Under the pieces are notes generated by a model, which saw only the letters and a list, made by a program, of their open reading frames with translations, was not told the origin of the DNA and made no database searches. This document shows, one piece after another, positions 53,360 to 61,891 of a DNA stretch of 64,000 nucleotides. The position numbers and the translations under genes are program-made. Source of the stretch: Streptomyces spongiae (GTDB taxonomy: Bacteria > Actinomycetota > Actinomycetes > Streptomycetales > Streptomycetaceae); contig NZ_VJZC01000006.1 in NCBI RefSeq assembly GCF_009377185.1, positions 1 through 64,000 of the forward strand, in the 5' to 3' direction. Positions within the stretch are counted from its first letter, which is position 1, and every line of letters begins with the position of its first letter.

Positions 53360-55759
53360 ATGTCGGAGTGGACCTGGGAGTACGAGGGCTACGACCCCGA
53401 TGCCGAGCGGCTGCGCGAAGCGCTGTGCACGCTCGGCAACGGCTACTTCGCCACCCGCGGCGCCGTGCCCGAGAGCCGGGCGGGTCTCGTGCACTACCCG
53501 GCCACCTACGCGGCCGGAGTCTACAACCGCCTGGAGTCGGCCATGGCGGGGAGGCAGGTGGTGAACGAGGACCTGGTGAACCTCCCGAACTGGCTGCTGT
53601 TGCGGTTCCGTCCACGCTTCCCCGACGGATCGGCGAGCCCGTGGTTCTCTCCCGACACTCGGCAGCCGTTCGACTACCGGCACACCCTGGACCTGCGCCG
53701 TGCCACGCTGACGCGCACGTTCCGCTACCGCGACGAGACGGCGGCAGGAGTGCTGAGGGTGGAGCAGATCCGCCTGGTGCACATGACCGATCCTCACCTG
53801 GCCGCGCTGCGGACCGTCTTCACGGCCGAGTGGTCGGGCGAGATCGAGGTCGAGTCCGTCCTCGACGGGGACGTGACCAACGGCAACGTGCACCGCTACC
53901 GGTCCCTCAACCGACACCACCTGGCGCATGTGCGGACCGGTGCGGCCGGGGCCGACACAACGTGGCTGCACTGCCGCACCAGCGCCTCCGACACCGGCAT
54001 AGCCATGGCAGCCCGTACGGTCGTCATCGGACAGCGGCCCACGCTGTCGGAGGTTCATCCGACCCGTCACCGCGCGGTACAGCGGCTGGTGCTCCCGGTC
54101 GCTCCGGGGCGGCCCGCCGTCGTGGACAAGACCGTGGCCCTGCACACCTCCCGCGACCCAGCGATCAGCGACCCGCTCGGCGCGGCCGTCGACCGGGTGA
54201 CCGCGGCTGCGGACTTCCCGGCCCTTGTGGACTCCCACGTCGCGGCCTGGGCGAGGTTGTGGCGACGCGCGGACATCCAGGTGCCCAGCGAGGCGGGCCG
54301 CATCCTGCGCCTGCACCTGTTCCACGTCCTGCAGACCCTGTCGCCGCACACAGCGGAGCTGGACGTGGGGGTGCCGGCCCGCGGGCTGCACGGCGAGGCG
54401 TACCGGGGCCACGTCTTCTGGGACGAGCTGTTCGTGCTGCCGTATTTGAACCTGCACTTCCCGGAGGTCTCGCGGGCGCTGCTGAACTATCGTTACCGGC
54501 GCCTGCCGCAGGCCTGCCGCGCGGCAGGCAAGGCGGGCCTGGCCGGCGCGATGTACCCGTGGCAGTCCGGCAGCGACGGGCGCGAGGAGACCCAGCAGCT
54601 GCACCTCAATCCCCGTTCGGGACGCTGGCTTCCTGACAACTCCCGCCTCCAGTACCACGTCGGCTCGGCCATCGCCTACAACGTGTGGCAGTACTGCGAA
54701 GCGACCGGCGACACCGAGTACCTGCACACCAAGGGCGCGGAGATGCTGCTGCAGATCGCCCGCTTCTGGGCGCACCGCGCGGAGTTCGCCCCCGAGCACG
54801 GCCGCTACCGCATCCGCGGAGTGGTGGGCCCCGACGAGTACCACGACAGCTACCCCGACAGCGCCCGCCCGGGCCTCGACGACAACGCGTACACCAACGT
54901 CACCGCCGCCTGGGTCATCAGCCGCGCCCTGGACCTGGTGCGGCGCCTGCCCGCATGGAGGCGAGAAGAACTGTTGGAGCGCATCGAGCTGGACAGCGGC
55001 GAACTCCTGGAATGGGAGGAGATCTCCCGGCGGTTGCGGGTGCCGTTCCACGAGGGCGTCATCAGCCAGTTCGACGGCTACGGCGACCTGGCCGAACTGG
55101 ACTGGGACGGCTACCGAGCCCGCTACGACAGCATCCGGCGACTGGACCGGATCCTTGAGGCCGAGGGGGACACGGTCAACCGCTACCAGGCCTCCAAACA
55201 GGCCGACGTCCTGATGCTGGGCTACCTCTTCTCGCCCGCCGAACTGCGCGACCTGTTCCGCCGTCTCGGCTACGAGGTGGACGACGAGATCTGGCGCAGG
55301 ACCGCCGACTACTACCTGAGGCGCACCAGCCACGGCTCCACCCTGAGCGGCCTCGTCCACGCCTGGGTCCTCGCGCGAGCCAGACAGACCGGGGCCTGGA
55401 CGTACTGCCAGGAAGCCCTTGAAGCGGATGTCGCCGACCTCCAGGGCGGCACGACCGGTGAGGGCATCCACCTCGGCGCCATGGCCGGGACCCTCGACCT
55501 GGTGCAGCGGGGACTGACCGGGCTGGAGACCCGCGAGGACGCCCTCCGGCTCGACCCGGTGCCGCTTCCGGAGCTGTCGGGGTACGGATTCTCACTTCGC
55601 TATCGCGGCCATTGGGGTGTCGGCGTACGGCTGCGGAGCGGCCGGTTGCGGATCGGTGTGCCCGACTCGGACGAGTCACCGATCCGTGTGGTCCTGTCCG
55701 ACCGGGCCGTCACCGTCGCACCGGGAGACACCTGCACGCTCCTGCTGCCGGAAGGGTAA
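53360..55759 (+). CDS. GH65-family sugar phosphorylase/hydrolase
   Basis: A 799-residue enzyme of glycoside hydrolase family 65 (trehalose, maltose or kojibiose phosphorylase). An N-terminal beta-sandwich (RLREALCTLGNGYFATRGAV) precedes the (alpha/alpha)6 barrel, with HVFWDELFVLPYLNLHFPE and the catalytic glutamate in VVGPDEYHDSY. The C-terminal small beta domain ends the protein. It would split a glucose disaccharide in the cytosol, with phosphate or water. The precise sugar cannot be assigned. In the dormancy context, use of stored trehalose is a reasonable inference. ATG at 53360. Confidence 0.92.
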   Translation: MSEWTWEYEGYDPDAERLREALCTLGNGYFATRGAVPESRAGLVHYPATYAAGVYNRLESAMAGRQVVNEDLVNLPNWLLLRFRPRFPDGSASPWFSPDTRQPFDYRHTLDLRRATLTRTFRYRDETAAGVLRVEQIRLVHMTDPHLAALRTVFTAEWSGEIEVESVLDGDVTNGNVHRYRSLNRHHLAHVRTGAAGADTTWLHCRTSASDTGIAMAARTVVIGQRPTLSEVHPTRHRAVQRLVLPVAPGRPAVVDKTVALHTSRDPAISDPLGAAVDRVTAAADFPALVDSHVAAWARLWRRADIQVPSEAGRILRLHLFHVLQTLSPHTAELDVGVPARGLHGEAYRGHVFWDELFVLPYLNLHFPEVSRALLNYRYRRLPQACRAAGKAGLAGAMYPWQSGSDGREETQQLHLNPRSGRWLPDNSRLQYHVGSAIAYNVWQYCEATGDTEYLHTKGAEMLLQIARFWAHRAEFAPEHGRYRIRGVVGPDEYHDSYPDSARPGLDDNAYTNVTAAWVISRALDLVRRLPAWRREELLERIELDSGELLEWEEISRRLRVPFHEGVISQFDGYGDLAELDWDGYRARYDSIRRLDRILEAEGDTVNRYQASKQADVLMLGYLFSPAELRDLFRRLGYEVDDEIWRRTADYYLRRTSHGSTLSGLVHAWVLARARQTGAWTYCQEALEADVADLQGGTTGEGIHLGAMAGTLDLVQRGLTGLETREDALRLDPVPLPELSGYGFSLRYRGHWGVGVRLRSGRLRIGVPDSDESPIRVVLSDRAVTVAPGDTCTLLLPEG

Positions 55760-55884
55760 GCGATCCGGCGCCGGGGAGCAGGGCCGACTCGGGCGAGAGG
55801 GCGGCCTTCGCCGCCGGCGCCGTGCAGGCCGCTCAGCGGACAGGTCCGTGGGAGGCGTGCATGGAGTGGCTGGTCCCTCTGGCC

Positions 55885-56150
55885 ATGCCTGCGAGACCTG
55901 TTCCACACCCTCTGGCACCCCACCCGCCACGGCGGCCAGAGCCGGCTCGTCATGGCCGCACTGTGGAGACTGTCCCATCAGCAGCTGGGCGGCAGGCGCG
56001 TGGCCGGGCTCGTCGGGCCGCTCGCCATGGTGACGGTGGTGGGGATGTGGGCCGCAACGGTCACTCTGGGCTGAGCCAGTGTGTACGGACCCCGCATGCC
56101 GAAGGCGTTCGCCTTCACCACGGTTCGAGACCATCGCCGCAGCTGGACGG
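55885..56150 (+). pseudogene. Potassium-channel-like membrane protein, N-terminal relic
   Basis: One frame reads LRDLFHTLWHPTRHGGQSRL, then GLVGPLAMVTVVGMWAATVT, and stops at 56074. Another frame picks up with SVYGPRMPKAFAF. This resembles the N-terminal cytosolic and first membrane segment of a Streptomyces two-pore-type potassium channel family. No start, pore loop or second helix is left. The bases between 55760 and 55884 show nothing. Confidence 0.5.
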
Positions 56151-56196
56151 CCTCCGGGCGCTGGCGTGTCCGCTCCGGTGCCGGAAGCCGGTTGTG

Positions 56197-56733
56197 TCAG
56201 CCGTTGTCACCCCGTTCGCCTGTCGCGGTCTTGGAGAAACCGTCGTGCCAGGCGGCCTTCGCCCCGGAGTCGCCGATCCGGTACACGTCCACGACGGCGC
56301 CCGCGGCCACTCCGACGGACAGCACCGCCGCCGCGACACGGACGACCAACGCCGACCGGGACGAAGCCGACCGGGGCCGCTCCATGGGGGCGGCTTCCGC
56401 CTCGGCCGGCCTGCGGGTCGTCCACCAGATCACCGTCGCCAGCACGAACAGGCCCGCCGCCCAGGGGAGCAGACCGTCGCCGAGTTCGGCGTGCCTGCGT
56501 ACCAGGGCATCACTGTCGACGTGCTCCTCCAGCCACTCGCCGGCCTCCGTGGCCAGCGGCACGCTCGCCAGCGTCACCAGGGCCAGCACTGGCAGGACGA
56601 CCCCCATGCGCCGAGCGGCACTCGGCCATATCGCGCCGACCACGACCGCCAGTGCGCTCAGGGGAACGAGTACGACGACGAAGTGCACGATCAGGACGTG
56701 TGCGGGCAGACCGTTGACAACGGTGAGGCTCAT
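56197..56733 (-). CDS. DUF2231-type integral membrane protein
   Basis: A 178-residue protein with four hydrophobic helices: GLPAHVLIVHFVVVLVPLSA, MGVVLPVLALVTLASVPL, LLPWAAGLFVLATVIWW, and VRVAAAVLSVGVAAGAVVDV. The early histidine in HVLIVHF is typical of DUF2231 proteins, which often accompany heme or redox membrane proteins. The ATG at 56733 follows GGAGG. It is divergent from the hemerythrin-ATPase gene, with a hairpin between them. Confidence 0.85.
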   Translation of the reverse strand: MSLTVVNGLPAHVLIVHFVVVLVPLSALAVVVGAIWPSAARRMGVVLPVLALVTLASVPLATEAGEWLEEHVDSDALVRRHAELGDGLLPWAAGLFVLATVIWWTTRRPAEAEAAPMERPRSASSRSALVVRVAAAVLSVGVAAGAVVDVYRIGDSGAKAAWHDGFSKTATGERGDNG

Positions 56734-56920
56734 CAGGTGTTCCTCCAGAAATCGACCGAGAGGAGCCGACACGCACGGGCTCCCGTGTCGGGCGGCAGGG
56801 CGCGTCAGCCTGGCACGGGAAGCTCTCAGGTTCTTCTGAACCCGGGCCGTCGCCGCCTGCCCCGTCCTCGCTCAGCACACGGACGAGGACAGGACCTGAC
56901 CAGCAGGCGTCCACACCGGC

Positions 56921-56945
56921 GTACGGCCCCGCGGCGGGGCCGTAC
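56921..56945. promoter_or_regulatory. GC-rich hairpin upstream of the metal ATPase
   Basis: GTACGGCCCCG (56921-56931) and CGGGGCCGTAC (56935-56945) are perfect complements around CGG. It lies about 85 bases before the ATPase start and in the leader region between divergent genes. It could be an operator or a leader hairpin; nothing decides between these. Confidence 0.4.
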
Positions 56946-57031
56946 GTCCCCTGCCGGAAGCACCGGTTGCCGCGATGTGATGGCTGGGTACCCGGCCGGT
57001 GGCCGCCGCGATGGACAGACCGAGGTGTCCC

Positions 57032-59371
57032 ATGGACAACTCCACCAGCCCCACCCTCACGGCACGGCTGCGCCGCATGACCGGCGCGGTCGCCTCTCCA
57101 CGGCTCGAACTGGCTCTCTTGGCCGTCACAGCGGCGGCCCTGACGGCCGGCGGGATCGCCTGGTTCGTGGGCGCAGCTGGTCTCGCGGACCTGTTCTGGG
57201 GCCTGGGCACGGTATCCGCCGTCGTTCCCGCGGTGGGGTGGGTGCTGGCAGCTCTGCGGCACGGGCACGCCGGTGTGGATCTCATCGCCGTGCTGGCGCT
57301 CGGCGGCACCCTGGCCGTGGGCGAGTACCTGGCCGGTGCCCTGATCGCGCTGATGCTCGCCACCGGCCGCACCCTCGAAGCCGCTGCCCAGCGGCGAGCC
57401 TCCCACGACCTGCGCGTCCTGCTGGAACACGCACCGCGGTCGGCGCACCGCCGCACGGACGCCGGGGTGGCCACGGTGTCCTCGGCCGACATCGCCGTCG
57501 GTGACCTGCTCGTCGTGGGCCCTGGCGAAGTTGTCCCCGTTGACGGCCGCGTGGAGAGCACCGCCGCCGTCCTCGACGAATCCGTGCTCACTGGCGAGCC
57601 CCTCCACGTCGAGCGGACGCGGAGCGAGGCGATCCGCAGTGGTGTGGTCAACGCGGGCGGTGCCTTTGAACTGCGCGCCACCGCCACCGAGCGGGACAGC
57701 ACCTACGCAGGCATCGTCCTCCTGGCGCAGCAGGCCGGCGCCGAGTCCGCGCCCGTCGTGCGGCTCGCCGACCGCTACGCGGCCTGGTTCCTCCCTCTCA
57801 CCCTCGTGGTGGCTGGACTGGCCTGGCTGGTCAGCGGCTCCGCGGTACGGGCGGTCGCGGTTCTGGTCGTCGCCACGCCGTGCCCCCTGCTGCTGGCCGC
57901 GCCAGTGGCGATCGTCTCCGGTCTCTCCCGCGCCTCCCGCCTTGGCGTGGTCATCCGCAACGGTGGGGCGCTGGAGAATCTCGGTCGGGCCCGCACCCTC
58001 CTGCTGGACAAGACAGGCACCCTCACCGGCGGCCGCCCCCGCGTCCTGGCCGTGACCGCCGAGCCCGGCCGGAAGCCCACAGAGGTGCTCCGTCTGGCGG
58101 CCTCGCTCGACCAGTACTCGCCGCACGTCCTCGCCCGGGCCATCGTCGGCACGGCCCGTGAACGCAGGCTGGAGCTGTCGGTCCCGTCGGACGTCACCGA
58201 GGAACCCGGCCGGGGCGCCTCGGGCACTGCGGACGGTCACCAGGTCTCCATCGGCCGTGTCCACACCTCGGACGTACGGCCGCCCTGGGCCAAGGCCGTC
58301 GACAACCGCGCACTCCTTGACGGTGCCGCCGTGGCCTGGCTGACAGTCGACGGGCAGCCGGCCGGCGCCGTCCTCCTGCGCGACCCCGTACGCCCCGACG
58401 CCCCACGCACCCTGCGCCACCTGCGAGCGGCGGGCATCGAGCGGCTGATGATGCTCACCGGAGACCGCGCCGAATCCGCCCAGGAGGTAGCCACCGTCCT
58501 CGGCCTCGACGACGTGCGCGCCGAACTCAGCCCGGCTGACAAGGTCGCCGCCGTGCGCGCCGAACGCGAGCGCGCGGTCACCGTGATGGTCGGCGACGGC
58601 GTCAACGACGCACCCGCCCTCGCCGCCGCCGACATCGGTGTGGCCATGGGAGCACACGGCTCCACCGCCTCCTCCGAGGCCGCCGACATCGTCCTGACCA
58701 CCGACCGCGTCGACCGCCTGGCCGATGCCGTCTCCATCGCCGTACGAGCGCGGCGCATCGCCGTGCAGAGCGCGCTCGGCGGCATGCTGATGTCGCTGGC
58801 CGCCATGGCCACGGCCGCCCTCGGCCTGCTCCCGCCGACCGCCGGTGCCCTCCTCCAGGAAGGCATCGATGTCGCCGTCATCCTCAACGCCCTGCGCGCC
58901 CTGCGCGTCGACCAGACCACGCGACCGGCTCTCACTCCCACCGCAGAGGCACTCATCCACCGCTTCGCGGCAGAGCACGACGATCTCCAGGACGTCCTCG
59001 AAGCCGTACGAGACGCCGCGGACCGGCTCTCCGACAGCCCTGGCCCACAAACCCTCGCGGCTGTCGAGGAGACACACCGGCTGCTCACCGAACGACTGCT
59101 GCCCCACGAATACGCCGAAGAACACAAGCTCTACCCCGCCCTCGCCCCCGCTCTCGGCGGTCCCGAGGCCACCGCCACCATGAGCCGCGCCCACACCGAG
59201 ATCGCACGCCTCTCCCGCCGCATCGCCACCCACCTGCAACTGGCCCATGCCGAAGGCGGCCTCGCCCCTGGCCAACTCGACGACCTGCGCTCCTGCCTCT
59301 ACGGCCTGAACACCGTCCTGCGCCTGCACTTCACTCAGGAGGAGGAGAACTACTTCTCGCTGGCACCCTGA
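57032..59371 (+). CDS. Heavy-metal P-type ATPase fused to hemerythrin domain
   Basis: About 779 residues. The P1B-type pump (1-635) has ion-path motif VATPCPLLLAAP, phosphorylation site LLLDKTGTLTGG, the TGDRAESAQEVA region and hinge GDGVNDAPALAAADIGVAMG. Instead of the usual CPC it has PCP, and there is no N-terminal CxxC metal domain. The C-terminal 140 residues form an HHE hemerythrin-like four-helix bundle with histidines and glutamates in HRFAAEHDDLQ, LLPHEYAEEHKLYPAL, RAHTEIARL and RLHFTQEEENYF. This would bind a di-iron centre or oxygen. The ATG at 57032 follows GAGGTG. Metal unknown. Confidence 0.9.
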   Translation: MDNSTSPTLTARLRRMTGAVASPRLELALLAVTAAALTAGGIAWFVGAAGLADLFWGLGTVSAVVPAVGWVLAALRHGHAGVDLIAVLALGGTLAVGEYLAGALIALMLATGRTLEAAAQRRASHDLRVLLEHAPRSAHRRTDAGVATVSSADIAVGDLLVVGPGEVVPVDGRVESTAAVLDESVLTGEPLHVERTRSEAIRSGVVNAGGAFELRATATERDSTYAGIVLLAQQAGAESAPVVRLADRYAAWFLPLTLVVAGLAWLVSGSAVRAVAVLVVATPCPLLLAAPVAIVSGLSRASRLGVVIRNGGALENLGRARTLLLDKTGTLTGGRPRVLAVTAEPGRKPTEVLRLAASLDQYSPHVLARAIVGTARERRLELSVPSDVTEEPGRGASGTADGHQVSIGRVHTSDVRPPWAKAVDNRALLDGAAVAWLTVDGQPAGAVLLRDPVRPDAPRTLRHLRAAGIERLMMLTGDRAESAQEVATVLGLDDVRAELSPADKVAAVRAERERAVTVMVGDGVNDAPALAAADIGVAMGAHGSTASSEAADIVLTTDRVDRLADAVSIAVRARRIAVQSALGGMLMSLAAMATAALGLLPPTAGALLQEGIDVAVILNALRALRVDQTTRPALTPTAEALIHRFAAEHDDLQDVLEAVRDAADRLSDSPGPQTLAAVEETHRLLTERLLPHEYAEEHKLYPALAPALGGPEATATMSRAHTEIARLSRRIATHLQLAHAEGGLAPGQLDDLRSCLYGLNTVLRLHFTQEEENYFSLAP

Positions 59372-59387
59372 GAGCGCCGGCTGATGA

Positions 59388-60917
59388 TCAGCCGCCGCCG
59401 ACGGGCAGGCGTACGGCGAAGGTGGTCGAGCCTGGAGCGCTTTCGAGTGTGACGCTTCCGCCGTGGGCCTCCGCCACTGCCGCCACGATCGACAGACCGA
59501 GGCCGGTGCCGGTGCCACCGCCCGAGCCCGCGGTGCGGCGGCGGTCCGCGCGGGTGAAGCGTTCGAACACCTTGGGCTGTACGTCGGCTGCGACGCCGGG
59601 GCCGTCGTCGTGGACCTTCAGCGCCGCCGTCCTGCCGTCGGTCTCCAGCGAGATGGTCACCGTGCTGCCGACGGGTGTGTGCAGACGCGCGTTGGCCAGC
59701 AGGTTGGCCAGCGCCTGATGGAGCCGGTGAGTGTCGCCCGTGACGGTCACCGGCTCCTCGGACAGTTCCAGCGTCCAGCGGTGTCCGGGGCCCGCGGCCT
59801 GGGCGTCGGTCACGGCGTCCAGGACCAGGTGGGTGAGGTCGACGGGAAGGCGTTCCAGGAGGCGGCCCGCGTCCAGGCGGGCGAGGAGCAGCAGGTCGTC
59901 GACCATGTCGCCCATGCGGGCCGCTTCGGACTCGATGCGCTCCAGGGCCCGCTCGACCTTCCGCGGTACCGGGCCAGGGTGTAGCAGGGCCAGTTCCGCG
60001 TGGCCGCGGATCGACGCCACGGGTGTGCGCAGTTCGTGGCTGGCGTCCGCGGCGAAACTGCGCAGCCGCTCTTCGCTCGCGTGCCGTTTGGTCAGCGCGT
60101 CCTCGACGTGGCCGAGCATCGTGTTGAAGGCGCCGGCGACGCGTCCCACCTCGCTGCGCGGGTCGCCCGTCGGCGCGCGCGACGCAAGGACCACTTCGCC
60201 GCTGGAGAGCGGTAGTTCGCTGACCTGGGTGGCGGTCGCGGCCACCTTGCTGAGCGGTCGCAGTGACCAGCGCACCCACAGGGCTCCCGCGACACCGGCC
60301 ACGGCGAGCGCCGCGCCGAAGACGATTCCGGCGACCAGTTCCAGCCGGTGGACGGTGGCCTCGACGGGCTCGGTGGGCAGCCCGGTGATCAGGATGTCGC
60401 CGTCCCTGCCCCGGGCCGCCATCACGCGGTAGTCGTCCAGCGACGAGAGATCGATCGAGTGTCCCTGGCCGTCGGCGGGCACAGCGGCGAGCTTCCTTTT
60501 GTCCGCGGCGCCGAGCGGCACGGGCAGCGCACCCGCGCCGCTGCTGGAGCCCACCACTGAGGCGTCGGTGACCGTGTCGCCGACGAGCCGGGCGCCGAAG
60601 GTTCCGACAACCTGGCGGCGGGTGTCACCGTCCTCGTCACCGTCGTGGTCCGACGGCAGGTTCCCGCCGTGCTCCAGGCTCGCCGGGAACCGCGCGCCCG
60701 CATCACGCAACTGCTGGTCGAGACGACCGGTGAGAAAGCCGTTCAGCTCCACCACCGCCGCAACCCCGACGGCCGCGCAGCTGACCGCGAGCAGCACGAC
60801 GAGGCCGGCGGTGAGCCGCGCCCGCAGCGTGTGCGGGCGCGGCAGACGCGACAGCAGCCGCCTCGCCCCGCGCTTGAGCGGGCTCGGCGCCGGCCGCCGC
60901 CGCGGTCGTGTCCTCAC
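59388..60917 (-). CDS. Sensor histidine kinase (OmpR-type partner)
   Basis: A 509-residue membrane kinase. A basic N-terminus, one membrane helix (about 32-56), an extracytoplasmic sensor region, a second helix (about 195-220), HAMP, then the phosphoacceptor box SFAADASHELRTPVASIRG, N box LANLLANARLHT and G box GTGLGLSIVAAVAEAHGG. The GTG at 60917 overlaps the regulator's stop (GTGA), so the two are coupled. It phosphorylates the neighbouring regulator. The signal is unknown; the proximity to a flavocytochrome suggests a redox or metal cue. Confidence 0.92.
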   Translation of the reverse strand: MRTRPRRRPAPSPLKRGARRLLSRLPRPHTLRARLTAGLVVLLAVSCAAVGVAAVVELNGFLTGRLDQQLRDAGARFPASLEHGGNLPSDHDGDEDGDTRRQVVGTFGARLVGDTVTDASVVGSSSGAGALPVPLGAADKRKLAAVPADGQGHSIDLSSLDDYRVMAARGRDGDILITGLPTEPVEATVHRLELVAGIVFGAALAVAGVAGALWVRWSLRPLSKVAATATQVSELPLSSGEVVLASRAPTGDPRSEVGRVAGAFNTMLGHVEDALTKRHASEERLRSFAADASHELRTPVASIRGHAELALLHPGPVPRKVERALERIESEAARMGDMVDDLLLLARLDAGRLLERLPVDLTHLVLDAVTDAQAAGPGHRWTLELSEEPVTVTGDTHRLHQALANLLANARLHTPVGSTVTISLETDGRTAALKVHDDGPGVAADVQPKVFERFTRADRRRTAGSGGGTGTGLGLSIVAAVAEAHGGSVTLESAPGSTTFAVRLPVGGG

Positions 60918-61663
60918 CGGGTCACCGGCTTGAGCACGTATCCGGCGCCCCGCACCGTGTGGATCATGGGTGGGCGTCCCGCGTCCACCTTCTTGCGCAG
61001 GTAGGAGATGTACAGCTCGACGACGTGGGCCTGCCCGCCGAAGTCGTAGGACCACACGCGGTCGAGGATCTGCGCCTTGCTGAGCACGCGTCGCGGGTTG
61101 CGCATGAGGAGGCGCAGCAGTTCGAACTCCGTCGGGGAAAGTTCGATGAGTTCGCCACCGCGTGTGACCTCGCGGGCGTCCTCGTCCATGACCAGGTCGC
61201 CGACGGTCAGTCGCGGCCCCTCCTCCGTCTGCCGGGCCATGCCGGCGCGGCGCAGGAGTCCGCGCAGCCGGGCGACGACCTCCTCCAGGCTGAACGGTTT
61301 CGTCACGTAGTCGTCGCCGCCCGCCGTGATGCCTGCGATACGGTCCTCCACCGCGTCCCTTGCGGTCAGGAAGAGCACGCACACGTCAGGCCGCACGGCG
61401 TGCAGCGAGGGCAGCACGGCGAAGCCGTCGGTGTCCGGGAGCATGACGTCGAGGACGACGGCGTCGGGCAGCAGCTCGCGCGCCTCGGTGACGGCCGAGG
61501 CGCCGTCGCCCGCTGTGCGTACGTCCCAGCCCTCGTAGCGCAGGGCGCCGGAGAGGACTTCCGCCAGGTCGGGATCGTCGTCGACGACGAGGACCCGCAG
61601 CGGGGTGCCGTCGGTGCGGGTGAGGGCGGGGCGGGCGGAGCCGCGGGCGCGGTGGGCGTTCAT
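60914..61663 (-). CDS. OmpR/PhoB-family response regulator
   Basis: A 249-residue regulator with a receiver domain (about 20-135; VLVVDDDPDLAEVL, acceptor aspartate in AVVLDVMLPD, lysine in YVTKPFSLEE) and a winged-helix DNA-binding domain (about 155-247; ELSPTEFELLRLLMRNPRRV, RGAGYVLKP). The ATG at 61663 was chosen; a GTG four codons earlier is possible. It precedes the kinase gene. Tandem repeats in its promoter at 61713-61734 suggest autoregulation, and the same site could serve the divergent flavocytochrome gene. Confidence 0.92.
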   Translation of the reverse strand: MNAHRARGSARPALTRTDGTPLRVLVVDDDPDLAEVLSGALRYEGWDVRTAGDGASAVTEARELLPDAVVLDVMLPDTDGFAVLPSLHAVRPDVCVLFLTARDAVEDRIAGITAGGDDYVTKPFSLEEVVARLRGLLRRAGMARQTEEGPRLTVGDLVMDEDAREVTRGGELIELSPTEFELLRLLMRNPRRVLSKAQILDRVWSYDFGGQAHVVELYISYLRKKVDAGRPPMIHTVRGAGYVLKPVTR

Positions 61664-61712
61664 CTCATGTACCAGGATGCGGCCTCGCCTCGTCTTGGAC
61701 CGCTGCGCCGAC

Positions 61713-61734
61713 CTCTGAGTTCGCTCTGAGTCCG
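61713..61734. promoter_or_regulatory. Tandem 11-bp direct repeats, likely OmpR-type site
   Basis: CTCTGAGTTCG (61713-61723) and CTCTGAGTCCG (61724-61734) are adjacent direct repeats with one mismatch. Their 11-base period is typical of OmpR/PhoB-type regulator binding. They lie 50 bases upstream of the regulator start and 158 bases from the divergent flavocytochrome start. Confidence 0.65.
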
Positions 61735-61891
61735 CTGTGCGGCCGCCCCGCTTCGACCACCCGGCAACCCTTGCCACCTGCGGCGGAACCGCGCCTCCCA
61801 CCTCGCGGTGAGAGCCGCCTCAGAAGTTGCCTCGGCACAGTGTCGTCCCGGACGGCCGAAGAGGCGTACGGACAGCCGAAGGGACCCGCGG

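Noticed and set aside
52682-55471. A 929-codon minus-strand open frame opposite the stress-protein and GH65 genes
   Set aside because: It spans two unrelated genes on the other strand, shows only low-complexity composition, and has no recognisable fold.
56510-59518. A 1002-codon open frame on the minus strand opposite the metal ATPase
   Set aside because: It is a mirror of the strong GC bias of the plus-strand gene. Its protein is rich in glycine, arginine and alanine without any domain, and it has no ribosome site; the opposite strand encodes clear P-type ATPase motifs.
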